Source of the DNA: Candidatus Gastranaerophilus phascolarcticola
GTDB taxonomy: Bacteria; Cyanobacteriota; Vampirovibrionia; Gastranaerophilales; Gastranaerophilaceae
DNA length: 64,000 bases
NCBI GenBank assembly: GCA_001899335.1
Contig: MOYE01000004.1
Location: 124,217 to 188,216, forward strand
Reading direction: 5' to 3'
The notes under the pieces are model-generated. The model did not search any database. It was given only the letters and a program-made list of their open reading frames with translations, and had not been told where the DNA came from. Both the position numbers and the translations under genes were made by a program. This document shows positions 34,898 through 43,931 of this stretch, one piece after another (the stretch's first letter is position 1; each line of letters begins with the position of its first letter).

Positions 34898-35110
34898 ATG
34901 AGTTACATAACAATTGATAAATCAAAATGCAAGGCTTGTTATTTATGCCTTAGCGAATGCCCGAAAAAACTTTTAAAAATAGGCTCTGAAGTTAACAAAT
35001 TGGGCGAAAGACTTGTAGAATTTAATGATCCAAATCACGAGTGTTTGGGCTGCGCGATGTGCGCAACAAGATGCCCTGATATGGCAATTACGGGAGTTTA
35101 TAAAGAATAA
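34898..35110 (+). CDS. 2-oxoacid:ferredoxin oxidoreductase, ferredoxin (delta) subunit
   Basis: Electron-carrier subunit with two [4Fe-4S] clusters: CKACYLCLSECP at about 11-22 and CLGCAMCATRCP at about 49-60. It has 70 residues. First gene of a four-gene operon whose stop overlaps the start of the next gene (TAATG). Typical of Kor/Vor-type enzymes of anaerobes. Confidence 0.92.
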   Translation: MSYITIDKSKCKACYLCLSECPKKLLKIGSEVNKLGERLVEFNDPNHECLGCAMCATRCPDMAITGVYKE

Positions 35111-36174
35111 TGGCAGAATTAACTATCGGCAAAAAAATATTAACTAAAGGCAATTATGCAATAGCACACGCGGCAGTCCTTGCCGGTTGCGAATGCTATT
35201 TCGGTTACCCTATCACACCACAGAGCGAAATCGGAGAATATTTGAGCGTGAAAATGCACGAAGAAGGTCGCGCTTACGTTTGCGCAGAAAGTGAAATCTC
35301 CGCAATAAACATGGTTTTAGGTGCTTGTTCAACAGGTGCCAAAGCAATGACTTCTTCTTCTTCCTGTGCTGTCGCTCTTATGCAGGAAGCAATCGCTTGT
35401 GCCTGCACAGATGAATTACCTGTTGTCTTAATCAGCGTTATGAGAGGCGGTCCGGGCTTAGGCTACATCTATCCGTCCCAAGGCGATTACAATCAGGCTA
35501 CAATTACCGGCGGAAACGGCGATTTTAGAACAATCGTTCTTGCTCCGTCTACCGTTCAGGAATGCGTTGACCTTACATATAAAGCCTTCCACCTTGCGCA
35601 TAAGTACCGCAACCCAACCATTCTGCTTGCAGACGGTTTAATGGGACAGATGATGGAACCTGTTGAATTTAAAGAATACCCTTATGAAGAAATTGACCAT
35701 TCAGATTGGGCTTTAACAGGGGCAAAAGGCAGACCAGCACGTGCTATTCACTCACTTGCCGTTGACGCAGACAAACAATGCCAACACATCAAAGATTTAT
35801 TTGCAAAATATAAACGCATTGAAGAAAACGAAACCGAATGGGAAGAATTTGACACAGAAGATGCAGATATCGTTCTTATGAGTTTCGGCAGCCCGTCACG
35901 CGGAGTTAAGTCAGCCGTGAAAGAATTGAGAAAACAAGGTTTGAAAGTTGGTTTCTTCCGTCCGATAACCTTATTCCCATTCCCGCATAAACGTCTTGCA
36001 CAACTCGCGCAGCATGTTAAAAAATTCGTTGTTATCGAAATCAACATGGGTCAAATGGTTCGTGACGTACGCTTAGCCGTAAACGGCGCAGCAGAAGTTG
36101 AACAAATTAACAAACCTGTCGGCGCACCAATTGACGTAGAAACGATTATAGAAGAAGTTATGAGGAAAAATTAA
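35110..36174 (+). CDS. 2-oxoacid:ferredoxin oxidoreductase alpha subunit (KorA/VorB type)
   Basis: Catalytic subunit of a CoA-acylating 2-oxoacid:ferredoxin oxidoreductase; it holds the pyrimidine-binding part of the thiamin site. It has 354 residues: GYPITPQSEIGEYLS near 35, the Glu in CAESEISAINMVLGA near 60, and a transketolase C-terminal domain (LMSFGSPSRGVKSAVKEL, FFRPITLFPFP). The four-subunit order matches both 2-oxoglutarate (Kor) and branched-chain (Vor) enzymes, so substrate is not decided. Confidence 0.93.
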   Translation: MAELTIGKKILTKGNYAIAHAAVLAGCECYFGYPITPQSEIGEYLSVKMHEEGRAYVCAESEISAINMVLGACSTGAKAMTSSSSCAVALMQEAIACACTDELPVVLISVMRGGPGLGYIYPSQGDYNQATITGGNGDFRTIVLAPSTVQECVDLTYKAFHLAHKYRNPTILLADGLMGQMMEPVEFKEYPYEEIDHSDWALTGAKGRPARAIHSLAVDADKQCQHIKDLFAKYKRIEENETEWEEFDTEDADIVLMSFGSPSRGVKSAVKELRKQGLKVGFFRPITLFPFPHKRLAQLAQHVKKFVVIEINMGQMVRDVRLAVNGAAEVEQINKPVGAPIDVETIIEEVMRKN

Positions 36175-36971
36175 TGGCAGTACAAACATTTAAAATTCCA
36201 GACTCAATAAAAAAAGATATGAGATATTCATTCTGCCCCGGCTGTGACCACGGCGTAGCTGTCAGACTCGTAGCAGAAGTTTTGGATGAACTCGGTTTGA
36301 GAGAAAACACCGTTGCACCGGCATCAATCGGTTGTTCAGTTTGCCTGTACGACTTTTTGGACGTAGATATGGTTGAGGCTCCGCACGGGAGAGCACTCGC
36401 AAGCGCAACGGGCATCAAACGCGCACACCCTGAAAAATTTGTTTTCACATACCAGGGCGACGGCGATTTTGCGTCAATCGGACTTGCAGAAAGTTTACAC
36501 GCAGCACTTCGCGGCGAAAAAATCAGTACAATTTGTATTAACAACACAACTTACGGCATGACCGGCGGACAACTTGGACCGACAACACTCGTAGGTCAGG
36601 TAACAACTACTTCCACAACCGGCAGAACCGTTGAAGACTACGGTTATCCGATAAAAATGGCGGAACACGTTGCTTTATGCGACGGAACAGCTTACAGCGC
36701 CCGCGTTTCACTCGACACCGTGGCAAATATCAGAAAAGCAAAAGCCGCTATCAAAAAGGCATTTGAAGTTCAACTTCAAGGACTAGGTTTCGGATTTGTT
36801 GAAATCCTTTCAACCTGCCCGACAAACTGGCACATGACTCCAACTCAAGCACATGAAAGAGTAAGAAACGAAATGATGAAAGTTTTCGTTCCGGGAGTTT
36901 ACAAAGATATTACTACAACTTCCGCCGTCCCCAGCGCGGCGCAGTCACAAACAGCATTAAACAGGAAATAG
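36174..36971 (+). CDS. 2-oxoacid:ferredoxin oxidoreductase beta subunit (TPP-binding)
   Basis: Carries the thiamin diphosphate and Mg site: GDGDFASIGLAESLHAALRG followed by INNTTYGMTGGQ. The N-terminal CPGCDHG motif is typical of KorB-like proteins. It has 265 residues. The ATG overlaps the stop of the alpha gene. Works with the ferredoxin, alpha and gamma subunits to make acyl-CoA and reduced ferredoxin. Confidence 0.94.
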   Translation: MAVQTFKIPDSIKKDMRYSFCPGCDHGVAVRLVAEVLDELGLRENTVAPASIGCSVCLYDFLDVDMVEAPHGRALASATGIKRAHPEKFVFTYQGDGDFASIGLAESLHAALRGEKISTICINNTTYGMTGGQLGPTTLVGQVTTTSTTGRTVEDYGYPIKMAEHVALCDGTAYSARVSLDTVANIRKAKAAIKKAFEVQLQGLGFGFVEILSTCPTNWHMTPTQAHERVRNEMMKVFVPGVYKDITTTSAVPSAAQSQTALNRK

Positions 36972-36982
36972 GAATAGAGTTT

Positions 36983-37528
36983 ATGGAAAAGAATTTTATA
37001 ATCGCCGGATTTGGCGGACAAGGTGTATTACTTGCAGGAGAAGTTTTGGCAAACGCATTTATGCTTGCAAATAAATTCGTAACCTGGTATCCAAGCTACG
37101 GCGCAGAAATGCGCGGCGGAACAGTTAACTGCGAAATCGTTACCGGCGATGAAGAAATCTCTGCCGTTAACAAAAAAGAACTCGATTTTTTGGTAGCACT
37201 TAACCAGCTATCATTCGATAAATTTTTACCTAAACTTAAAAAAGGCGCAACCGTAATCGCAAATTCTACACTTATCAAAAAAATTAAACCGATTGAAGGA
37301 ATAAATTACATTTTTGCACCGATTTCAGAACTCGCTGCGGAACTGGGAAACGTTAAAATGGCAAATATTTTATCTTTGGGTTTACTCGCAAAACAACTCG
37401 GTTTTGAAAGCCTTGAATTGCTTGAAAAAGCATTAGATACTGTTCTTCCTGCTCATAGAAAGAACCTTTTACCGCTTAACTTTAAAGCGTTAAAATTAGG
37501 CTATGAGTATGATTTATTAGCTGTTTAG
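36983..37528 (+). CDS. 2-oxoacid:ferredoxin oxidoreductase gamma subunit
   Basis: CoA-binding domain subunit, 181 residues, with GFGGQGVLLAGEVLA at about 8-22 and the conserved SYGAEMRGGTVNCEI near 41. Last gene of the operon, 11 bases after the beta gene. Together with AdhE it fits fermentation with ferredoxin-linked 2-oxoacid oxidation. Confidence 0.93.
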   Translation: MEKNFIIAGFGGQGVLLAGEVLANAFMLANKFVTWYPSYGAEMRGGTVNCEIVTGDEEISAVNKKELDFLVALNQLSFDKFLPKLKKGATVIANSTLIKKIKPIEGINYIFAPISELAAELGNVKMANILSLGLLAKQLGFESLELLEKALDTVLPAHRKNLLPLNFKALKLGYEYDLLAV

Positions 37529-37643
37529 GGCAGAAATCACCTAAAAAGCGGATTTATAATTTTTCAAAAGATACTATTCTATATTGTGTGAAGGTTAAGT
37601 TTAAAAAGACATCCCTTACCAAATGTTGGATTTATGAGGTATT

Positions 37644-37877
37644 ATGAAAGAAAAATTAAAACAGTCAATCCTGGAAAAAGAAATGCAAATGAAAAAACTT
37701 GCACCATTGATTGACAAGAACCCTGTATGTTCAAATTTATTCAATAAAGTTTTAATCGAAAAAGCTGTGTTGAGAAAACAGCTTGAAGAATTAAATAATG
37801 ACACATTCTTTGGCCGCGTAAAACGTTTTCTGCCTAAAAATCAAACATTGATTTGTGACTATTTTAAAAATGCGTAA
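37644..37877 (+). CDS. Hypothetical protein, 77 residues
   Basis: Lys/Glu-rich helical protein with two Cys (NPVCSN and TLICDYF). No recognised domain, signal peptide or membrane segment. A purine-rich GAGG lies a short way upstream of the ATG. The stop codon lies at the edge of the GC-rich island. Function not recognised. Confidence 0.6.
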   Translation: MKEKLKQSILEKEMQMKKLAPLIDKNPVCSNLFNKVLIEKAVLRKQLEELNNDTFFGRVKRFLPKNQTLICDYFKNA

Positions 37878-37879
37878 GC

Positions 37880-37950
37880 CGGTTTCGCGCCGGAGCAGGC
37901 ACACGAGAGTGGGGCTGGCAGGGCGCGAAACACCACGTCGGCGCCGTTTC
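37880..37950. repeat. GC-rich palindromic island (second copy)
   Basis: A strongly GC-rich stretch in the gap between two genes. It contains an inverted repeat GTTTCGCGCC (37882-37891) with GGCGCGAAAC (37922-37931). On the minus strand it resembles the island at 6.5 kb (CCTGCC, CACTC, CGTGTG, GCTCCG in the same order). It is non-coding and probably a dispersed repeat. Confidence 0.58.
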
Positions 37951-37984
37951 AAAATTTGCGACTATTAATTATAGTCGCATAAAT
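37951..37984. terminator. Hairpin between GC-rich island and histidine kinase
   Basis: TGCGACTAT (37957-37965) pairs perfectly with ATAGTCGCA (37971-37979), flanked by AAATTT-like sequence on both sides. Position suggests a terminator for either of the convergent genes. Confidence 0.5.
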
Positions 37985-37988
37985 TTTG

Positions 37989-39752
37989 TCAGGCGCCTGT
38001 AGCTTGCACAGCCTTTGCCGTAACCGGCAAAGTAAACCCGAATGTTGAGCCGACACCGACCGTTGAAGTTACAAAAACTTTTCCGCCGTGGTGTTTTTCA
38101 ATCGTAGTTTTAACAAGCTGTAAGCCTAAACCTGTACCTTTAATAGTATGGGTTGCGTTCTCAACGCGGTAAAATCTGTCGAAAAGTTTCTTCAAATGTT
38201 CCGGCGCAATACCGCAGCCTTGGTCGGTTACGCTTACCTTAACATTTTCCCCTTCCCGTTCAACACGAACCGTAATAGTTGTGTTTTCAGGAGAATATTT
38301 TATCGCGTTAGACAATAAATTCGTCAGGGCACGCTCGATACTATTGTAATGGAATAAGAAATTCGGGATTTCGCCGTCTTTTTGAATAACAAGTTTAATA
38401 TTATTTTTCTCAAGTAAAATCTGAACCTGTTTGGTAGCGGTTTCAACCAATTCCATAATATTGTTCGGAAGTTTTTCTATTTCATAGTCCGAATCAAGAC
38501 GCGAAAAATCAAGAATATCATTAACCATACTGTTAAGACGTATGATTTCCTGATTGATAGTGCCTAAAAATTCTTTCTGCGTTTCTTTGTCAAACTCATC
38601 GCCATAGTTGTAAAGAGTATCAATATAACTTCTCAAAACCGTTACCGGCGTTCTGAGTTCGTGCGAAACATTAGAGATGAATTGCGAACGCATTGTATCG
38701 ACTTCAGTTTCTTTTGTAATATCAATCAGAACAATTATATAACCAAGATAGTCGCGGTTTCTGGTAAACATCGGTGACACAATCGCTTTAATTGTACTTT
38801 TATCAACCTGGATATTGAAAACAGTCGGCGCTTTTTCACGTTCTGCAAGCGGCAAGGCTTTAAACTCTTCGATTTTTTCGCGGAAACAGAAATTGCCCTC
38901 GGTGTCAATGTAATCCTGAATACGGCTGTCCATAATCTGTTCATTATCAAGCTCCAAAAGGTCTTGTGCATGCTTGTTAACCAAAACAACATTATCATTG
39001 TTATCGCAAACAACAACCCCGTTTGCAATACTCAAAAGCACGGCTTCAAATTTGTTTCTTTCAAGCGTCAATTGTTCAATATTTTCTTCACCATAGGCGT
39101 GAAGTTTTTTCGACATATCGTTAAATGCGTTAAAAAGTTCGCGAACTTCACGGCTGACTTCCTGTTCATCAATCGTATAACCAAATTCACCTGTAGAAAT
39201 CTTACTTACACCATCTTTGAGTGTACGTAGCTCGCGGGTTGTAAGATATGTGCTGATTAAGATTACGGACGCAAAAATCAACCAGGCAAGCGCAAAAACT
39301 GAAAATATAGAAAACCTTGTTGTAGAAAAAGTTTTATCCAAAACATTTGCGCTAAAAACGATTGTAAACGAACCGTCAGTTTTTAAAACACCATTTTCAT
39401 AGTACTTACGGGGTGTAACAACTGAAAAAGTTCTGTTTCCGGCTGCGGGAGACGAACTTTCTTCGTTTATAACTACATTTCCGTTTTCGTCAATATATTT
39501 TACCGCAAGAATATTGTCACTTTCAGAAACAACCGTTTTTAAAAAATTACCTAAATTATCAGACATTTCTGTGGAAGAATCCGCAATAGTTTTTGCGATA
39601 ACTTCGCCGTAATTCTGATAAGTATCGCGTAGGTTATTTTGAATATTAAAAGTTGCAAAAATTCCAATCCCTACAATCAAAAACGTGCTGGACAAAAGTC
39701 CTGCGATAATTAATTTATTCTGTTTTGTAATACTGACTTCTCTATCTTCCAT
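37989..39752 (-). CDS. Sensor histidine kinase (TM-sensor-TM-HAMP-PAS-HisKA-HATPase)
   Basis: Membrane sensor of 587 residues. Membrane segments are at about 13-35 and 146-168, bounding a periplasmic sensor. HAMP follows at about 168-220, PAS at about 235-345, the phospho-acceptor in SHELRTPV near 371, N box NLLSNAIKYSPE, G1 DQGCGIAPEH and G2 GTGLGLQLV. The design is that of PhoR/WalK/ResE kinases. No response regulator is adjacent, so the partner and stimulus are unknown. Confidence 0.93.
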   Translation of the reverse strand: MEDREVSITKQNKLIIAGLLSSTFLIVGIGIFATFNIQNNLRDTYQNYGEVIAKTIADSSTEMSDNLGNFLKTVVSESDNILAVKYIDENGNVVINEESSSPAAGNRTFSVVTPRKYYENGVLKTDGSFTIVFSANVLDKTFSTTRFSIFSVFALAWLIFASVILISTYLTTRELRTLKDGVSKISTGEFGYTIDEQEVSREVRELFNAFNDMSKKLHAYGEENIEQLTLERNKFEAVLLSIANGVVVCDNNDNVVLVNKHAQDLLELDNEQIMDSRIQDYIDTEGNFCFREKIEEFKALPLAEREKAPTVFNIQVDKSTIKAIVSPMFTRNRDYLGYIIVLIDITKETEVDTMRSQFISNVSHELRTPVTVLRSYIDTLYNYGDEFDKETQKEFLGTINQEIIRLNSMVNDILDFSRLDSDYEIEKLPNNIMELVETATKQVQILLEKNNIKLVIQKDGEIPNFLFHYNSIERALTNLLSNAIKYSPENTTITVRVEREGENVKVSVTDQGCGIAPEHLKKLFDRFYRVENATHTIKGTGLGLQLVKTTIEKHHGGKVFVTSTVGVGSTFGFTLPVTAKAVQATGA

Positions 39753-39780
39753 AACTAAATTATAGCACTAAAATCACTTG

Positions 39781-41403
39781 TTATACAACTTCCATTGGTT
39801 CAACGACAAAATCAATCAGGAACGGAGCGTTTGACGCAAAACACTTTTCAAGCGCCGCCGGAATTTCCTCTGCTTTTTCAACGCGCACAGCGTCAACACC
39901 GTATGCCTTTGCAACCCCGACAAAATCAGGGTTATGAATTTGCGTTTGAGAATAGCGTTTACCGCACAGTTTTTCCTGCAATTGGCGCACCATTCCGAGA
40001 TAGCCGTTGTTCAGAACAAAAATTTTCACCGGCAAATCATATTCAACGCAAGTGGAAAGCTCCTGAATATTCATTTGTAAACTTCCGTCACCCGTCACAC
40101 AGATTACCGGCGCACCGTTTTGAGCAATGCTTGCACCGAGCGCCGCAGGGAAACCAAAACCCATTGTTCCAAGTCCGCCGGACGTAATAAATTGCCCCGG
40201 ATAATTGAATTTATAACCTTTTGCACACCAAAGCTGGTGTTGTCCAACCTCTGTTGTGACAGTTATACCCATATTTTTTGTAAAATTATAAATCGCGTCA
40301 ATAACTTCAAAAGAATGAAGTTTTTCAGATTTTTTCGCAGGAAGTTTGTTGCGCGCTTTCAAGGCTTGTGCTTCCTGTGCCCAGTCTGAGAAATCTTTTG
40401 AAACTTTTTCCAAAAGGTCACTCAAAATCTCTTTAATATCCCCTTTAACGCCAAGGCGAGCGTTTAAAGTACGGAAAATTTCGTGGTCGTTAATATCAAT
40501 CTGAATTAAATTTCGTTCTATTTCACCGTTAGGGAAACAGCAGCTAATGCGGTCGTTAAACCGCGCACCGAGCGAGATTATCAAATCGCTTTCCCGCAAA
40601 ATCTGGTTTGCACTGTATGAGCCAAAAAGCCCAATCATACCGAAATACAACTTGTCGCTTTGCGGGAACGCACCAAGCCCCATCATAGTTGAAACAACCG
40701 GGATACTAAGCCCGCAGGCAAGTGACTTGAGTTCAGCAGACGCATTTGAGTGCAAAACCCCGCCGCCTGCAACGATTACAGGACGTTCGGCGGCGTTCAA
40801 GAGCGACAAAATCCGCGGAATTTTTTCCAACTCGGAACGATTTTCAAAAGCCGGAAGTTTCAAGCCTTCCAATTCCGTAGTTTCAGTAAAAATATTTTTC
40901 GCAAGGTCAACAAGAACAGGACCTTTTTTACCGGAAAGCGCTGTATAAAACGCATCAACAAGCGTTTTTTCCAAATCGCGAACATCAGTAACCTGATAAG
41001 TTTTTTTAGTGCAGGAACGCGTCATATCAACGATATTAACTTCCTGAAACGCGTCTTTGCCGATTAATTCTTTAGAAACCTGACCGGTCAAAACCACAAG
41101 CGGATAGCCGTCAAGATAAGCGTTTGCAATTCCAGTTACAACATTTGTCGCGCCGGGACCGGAGGTAACAAGCACCACACCGGGTTTTCCGCTTGTTCTT
41201 GCATAGCCCTCGGCTTGATGAACTGACGCCTGCTCATGCCGGCTAAGCACGTGTTTTATTTCAGAGTCCGCAAAAAGTTCATCATAAACTTTCAGCACTA
41301 TTCCGCCCGGGTAACCAAAAATGGTATCTACACCAAGGTTTTTCAAAGTTTCTGTTAAAATCCGTGCGCCCGTAAGCGTGTTTGTCGTAACTTGCATAGC
41401 CAT
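39781..41403 (-). CDS. ilvB: Acetolactate synthase large subunit
   Basis: Thiamin- and FAD-dependent condensation of two pyruvates (or pyruvate and 2-oxobutyrate) in valine, leucine and isoleucine synthesis. It has 540 residues: catalytic Glu in SRHEQASVHQAEGYAR near 60, FAD/middle domain, and the TPP motif GDGSLQMNIQEL ending in NN near 470. The regulatory small subunit IlvN is not adjacent. Lies 15 bases after a small periplasmic protein gene. Confidence 0.92.
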   Translation of the reverse strand: MAMQVTTNTLTGARILTETLKNLGVDTIFGYPGGIVLKVYDELFADSEIKHVLSRHEQASVHQAEGYARTSGKPGVVLVTSGPGATNVVTGIANAYLDGYPLVVLTGQVSKELIGKDAFQEVNIVDMTRSCTKKTYQVTDVRDLEKTLVDAFYTALSGKKGPVLVDLAKNIFTETTELEGLKLPAFENRSELEKIPRILSLLNAAERPVIVAGGGVLHSNASAELKSLACGLSIPVVSTMMGLGAFPQSDKLYFGMIGLFGSYSANQILRESDLIISLGARFNDRISCCFPNGEIERNLIQIDINDHEIFRTLNARLGVKGDIKEILSDLLEKVSKDFSDWAQEAQALKARNKLPAKKSEKLHSFEVIDAIYNFTKNMGITVTTEVGQHQLWCAKGYKFNYPGQFITSGGLGTMGFGFPAALGASIAQNGAPVICVTGDGSLQMNIQELSTCVEYDLPVKIFVLNNGYLGMVRQLQEKLCGKRYSQTQIHNPDFVGVAKAYGVDAVRVEKAEEIPAALEKCFASNAPFLIDFVVEPMEVV

Positions 41404-41417
41404 ATCATACCATAAAA

Positions 41418-41735
41418 TTAAAGATTATCCTCTGTTGTTTTGAGTTTTTCAATATAAATTTGGCTGCGCTCACAATTTTCAATGCTTGCGTCACGCTTTT
41501 TCTCCAGCTTAACTTTTTTATCTTCAAGTTTTTGGCGTTTTTTATTAAGTTTTTCAAGTGCTTTTTGTTCCTTTTCGTAGGCTTTAAACTCTTTTTCGTC
41601 ATAGCCTGTAAAATCAGCGCTGAATTCTTCGTCAATTGGGAACGGGGTTCCTACGAAAGTCGGCTGCGGCGCTTTTTTAGCATACGCCATATTAAAAGAC
41701 AATAAAACCGCAAGTAATAAAACAAAAATTCTCAT
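41418..41735 (-). CDS. Small exported coiled-coil protein
   Basis: A 105-residue protein with a Sec signal peptide (IFVLLLAVLLSFNMAYA|KK) and a mature part that ends in a highly charged helix (EKLNKKRQKLEDKKVKLEKK). Likely periplasmic or cell-surface. Lies between rph and ilvB, four and 14 bases from them, in an operon-like array. Function not recognised. Confidence 0.68.
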   Translation of the reverse strand: MRIFVLLLAVLLSFNMAYAKKAPQPTFVGTPFPIDEEFSADFTGYDEKEFKAYEKEQKALEKLNKKRQKLEDKKVKLEKKRDASIENCERSQIYIEKLKTTEDNL

Positions 41736-41739
41736 AATC

Positions 41740-42429
41740 TTAATACTTCTCTATAATTGCCATTATACCTTTTTTCGCAACAGCAAAGATTTCGCCCATT
41801 TGACTTTCTTCATACGGGGCGCCTTCAGCTGTTGTTTGGAACTCAATAATCTTACCGCTTTTTGTAAGAACGATATTTGCATCAACCTGCGCACGACAGT
41901 CTTCTTCATATTCAAGATCTAAACGAACTTCACCGTCAACGATTCCCGCAGAAATCGCACCGATTGGCTCTATTATAGGGTTTTCGGCTAATTTACCCTC
42001 TGCAAGAAGTTTTTCAACCGCGATTTTTAACGCCAAAAAGCCGCCGCAAATGCTTGCAGTACGGGTTCCGCCGTCCGCTTGAATTACATCCGCATCAATT
42101 GTGATTGTCAATTCAGGCATTTTTTCTAAGTCCACACAGGCTCTAAGACTTCTGCCGATAAGGCGCTGAATTTCCTGTGTTCTGCCTGAAATTTTTGTAC
42201 GCTCGCGCTGACAGCGGGTACTTGTTGAGGACGGAAGAAGTGAATATTCAGCCGTAACCCAACCGCGATTGTCATCTTTTGCCATCCATTTTGGTTTGCC
42301 CTCTTCAACAGACGCTGTAGTTATAACCTTTGTATCGCCAAATTCAGCCAAGACAGAGCCCGGCGCGTGTTTTGTAAAATTCGGTGTAAATTTTATTTCT
42401 CTTAATTCATTGTTTTTTCTATTTCGCAT
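41740..42429 (-). CDS. rph: Ribonuclease PH
   Basis: Phosphorolytic 3'-5' exoribonuclease that trims tRNA 3' ends. It has 229 residues, starting MRNRKNNELREIKF, with RQRERTKISGRTQEIQRLIG-type RNA-binding and phosphate sites and the conserved QADGGTRTASICGG near 125. Full length for the family. The ATG is close to the XRE gene 20 bases upstream. Confidence 0.95.
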   Translation of the reverse strand: MRNRKNNELREIKFTPNFTKHAPGSVLAEFGDTKVITTASVEEGKPKWMAKDDNRGWVTAEYSLLPSSTSTRCQRERTKISGRTQEIQRLIGRSLRACVDLEKMPELTITIDADVIQADGGTRTASICGGFLALKIAVEKLLAEGKLAENPIIEPIGAISAGIVDGEVRLDLEYEEDCRAQVDANIVLTKSGKIIEFQTTAEGAPYEESQMGEIFAVAKKGIMAIIEKY

Positions 42430-42449
42430 AATAACCCCTTTTCCAAATA

Positions 42450-42776
42450 TTATATTACAGATTTCAAATTAACAATCATTTTATAAACGTATTTTAAGCC
42501 TTGAGAGGGAAGGTCATTTATTTCAGAAATTATTTTTTCTCTCAATTCATCATCTGAAATCATATATCCAAAATCAAAAAGCTCTTTTTCGCTTACCTCC
42601 AGAACATTAATAATTTTTTCGAGGGTATCCGAAGTCATAAATTTTTTGCCACGTTCAATATTACTCAAATTTGGAATATCCATATTAATAAGTTCCGCTA
42701 ATTTTTCTTGCGTAAACCCTTTTGATTTTCTAATCTCTTGTATCCGCGCGCCCAATTTTTCTTTAAGATTTGCCAT
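42450..42776 (-). CDS. XRE-family regulator, divergent from prepilin P6
   Basis: A 108-residue protein with an HTH_3 domain at about 6-62 (IQEIRKSKGFTQEKLAELIN, then NLSNIERGKKF) and a helical C-terminal part that might bind a ligand or dimerise. The ATG at 42776 is chosen because AAAGGAGG lies just upstream; the frame opens 18 bases earlier. It is transcribed away from P6, whose promoter carries TTAGC/GCTAA repeats. Probably controls P6 and itself; rph follows 20 bases downstream and may be on the same transcript. Confidence 0.85.
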   Translation of the reverse strand: MANLKEKLGARIQEIRKSKGFTQEKLAELINMDIPNLSNIERGKKFMTSDTLEKIINVLEVSEKELFDFGYMISDDELREKIISEINDLPSQGLKYVYKMIVNLKSVI

Positions 42777-42843
42777 AAATACCTCCTTTGCCATATTAAG
42801 GTCTAGTGGAGATAATATTAATTATCTGAAATGCTAACTTTTA

Positions 42844-42872
42844 TTGACATAATTAGCTTAATATGCTAAAAT
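42844..42872 (+). promoter_or_regulatory. Promoter and operator of prepilin P6
   Basis: TTGACA, 17 bases, TAAAAT. An inverted repeat TTAGC-N7-GCTAA (42853-42869) fills the spacer and reaches the -10. An additional ATGCTAA direct repeat lies at 42831-42837, 32 bp from the copy at 42863, about three helical turns. Probable operator of the divergent XRE protein. Confidence 0.65.
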
Positions 42873-42941
42873 ATGCATATAAGGTTACACTTTAATACTA
42901 ATTTTTATGACAAAAATTATATTTTCAGAAAGGATAGAACT

Positions 42942-43919
42942 ATGAAACAAGCATTTACTATGGCAGAAATCTTGCTATCTCTCACTATAATTGGCGTGGT
43001 CGCGGCGATAACTTTACCGAGTTTAACTGGAAATATTAACGAGCGAACCTGGAATACTCAACGTAAAGCGTTGTATTCAAGAATGTCGCAGGCAATTTCA
43101 CTCATGCCCGCAGTCAATGGATTTGGTATAGTGAAAGAAGAAAGTTCCTCTGATGCAGGAGACGCTGTTGATACCGCAACGGAAACTTTCATTACCGGCG
43201 GTCTAAGCAAAGTTTTACAGATAAATAATATCTGTGATAATAACCACTTACAAGACTGTGGTATTCCTGCTCAAATTACAACCGTAGATGCCACAAAAAT
43301 AAATTTCCCGACAACAATGGGTGACTTAAACTCTAAAATGGTTGGAGAATTATCAACAGCGACTCACTCAATCTATATCACAAATACAAAAGCAGCAGCA
43401 TTTGAAACAAAAAATGGAGAAAGTATAGCTGCATATACCAACCCATATTGTATTGGAAGTCTTCAAGATATCCACTGGGGTGGAAGTACAGGAACACTCT
43501 TCCAAAGAACGGTTTGTGCCAATTTTATTTTTGATTTAAACGGTAAGAAAGGACCTAACACAGTTGGTAAAGATATTGGTATTATGACCATTATGTATCC
43601 TACTGATCCAATCATTGTTATGCCGCAGCCAACATTAAATATATTTGAAGCAGGTACATATCCTAATGCGGCAAAACTCTGTACAAATGCTGCTCCTGAA
43701 TACCGTATTCCAAATATGGAAGAAACATATTCAATGTTTGTAAACAAAAAACTTGTGCAGCCAAGAAATTTTTCCGGCAGTAATTTTTGGTCATCAACAG
43801 TTGTAAAAAGACCGGTAAGCCCATTTAATAATGTTGTTATTACGGCAAACATGACAACAGGCGAAATTGATGACTGGTCAATGGGTAATAATTTCCAAAC
43901 CTGGTGTGTAAAACGTTAA
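42942..43919 (+). CDS. Prepilin-like protein P6 (no poly-G)
   Basis: Family member with a short leader MKQA|FTMAEILL, 325 residues from the ATG at 42942, preceded by the family AGAAAGGATAGA. An upstream in-frame extension (from 42873) lies in the promoter and is rejected. The acidic linker after the helix is longer (EESSSDAGDA). It has AAAFETKNGES, DLNGKKGPNTVGKD and a C-terminal DUF1566-like end (RIPNMEE, NFWSSTV, TWCVKR). It has its own regulator and promoter. Confidence 0.9.
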   Translation: MKQAFTMAEILLSLTIIGVVAAITLPSLTGNINERTWNTQRKALYSRMSQAISLMPAVNGFGIVKEESSSDAGDAVDTATETFITGGLSKVLQINNICDNNHLQDCGIPAQITTVDATKINFPTTMGDLNSKMVGELSTATHSIYITNTKAAAFETKNGESIAAYTNPYCIGSLQDIHWGGSTGTLFQRTVCANFIFDLNGKKGPNTVGKDIGIMTIMYPTDPIIVMPQPTLNIFEAGTYPNAAKLCTNAAPEYRIPNMEETYSMFVNKKLVQPRNFSGSNFWSSTVVKRPVSPFNNVVITANMTTGEIDDWSMGNNFQTWCVKR

Positions 43920-43931
43920 TATTGGACACGG

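Noticed and set aside
39781..41403. Catabolic acetolactate synthase (AlsS) rather than IlvB
   Set aside because: The gene retains features of the biosynthetic FAD enzyme and no alsD gene is adjacent; still, lack of adjacent ilvN leaves some doubt.
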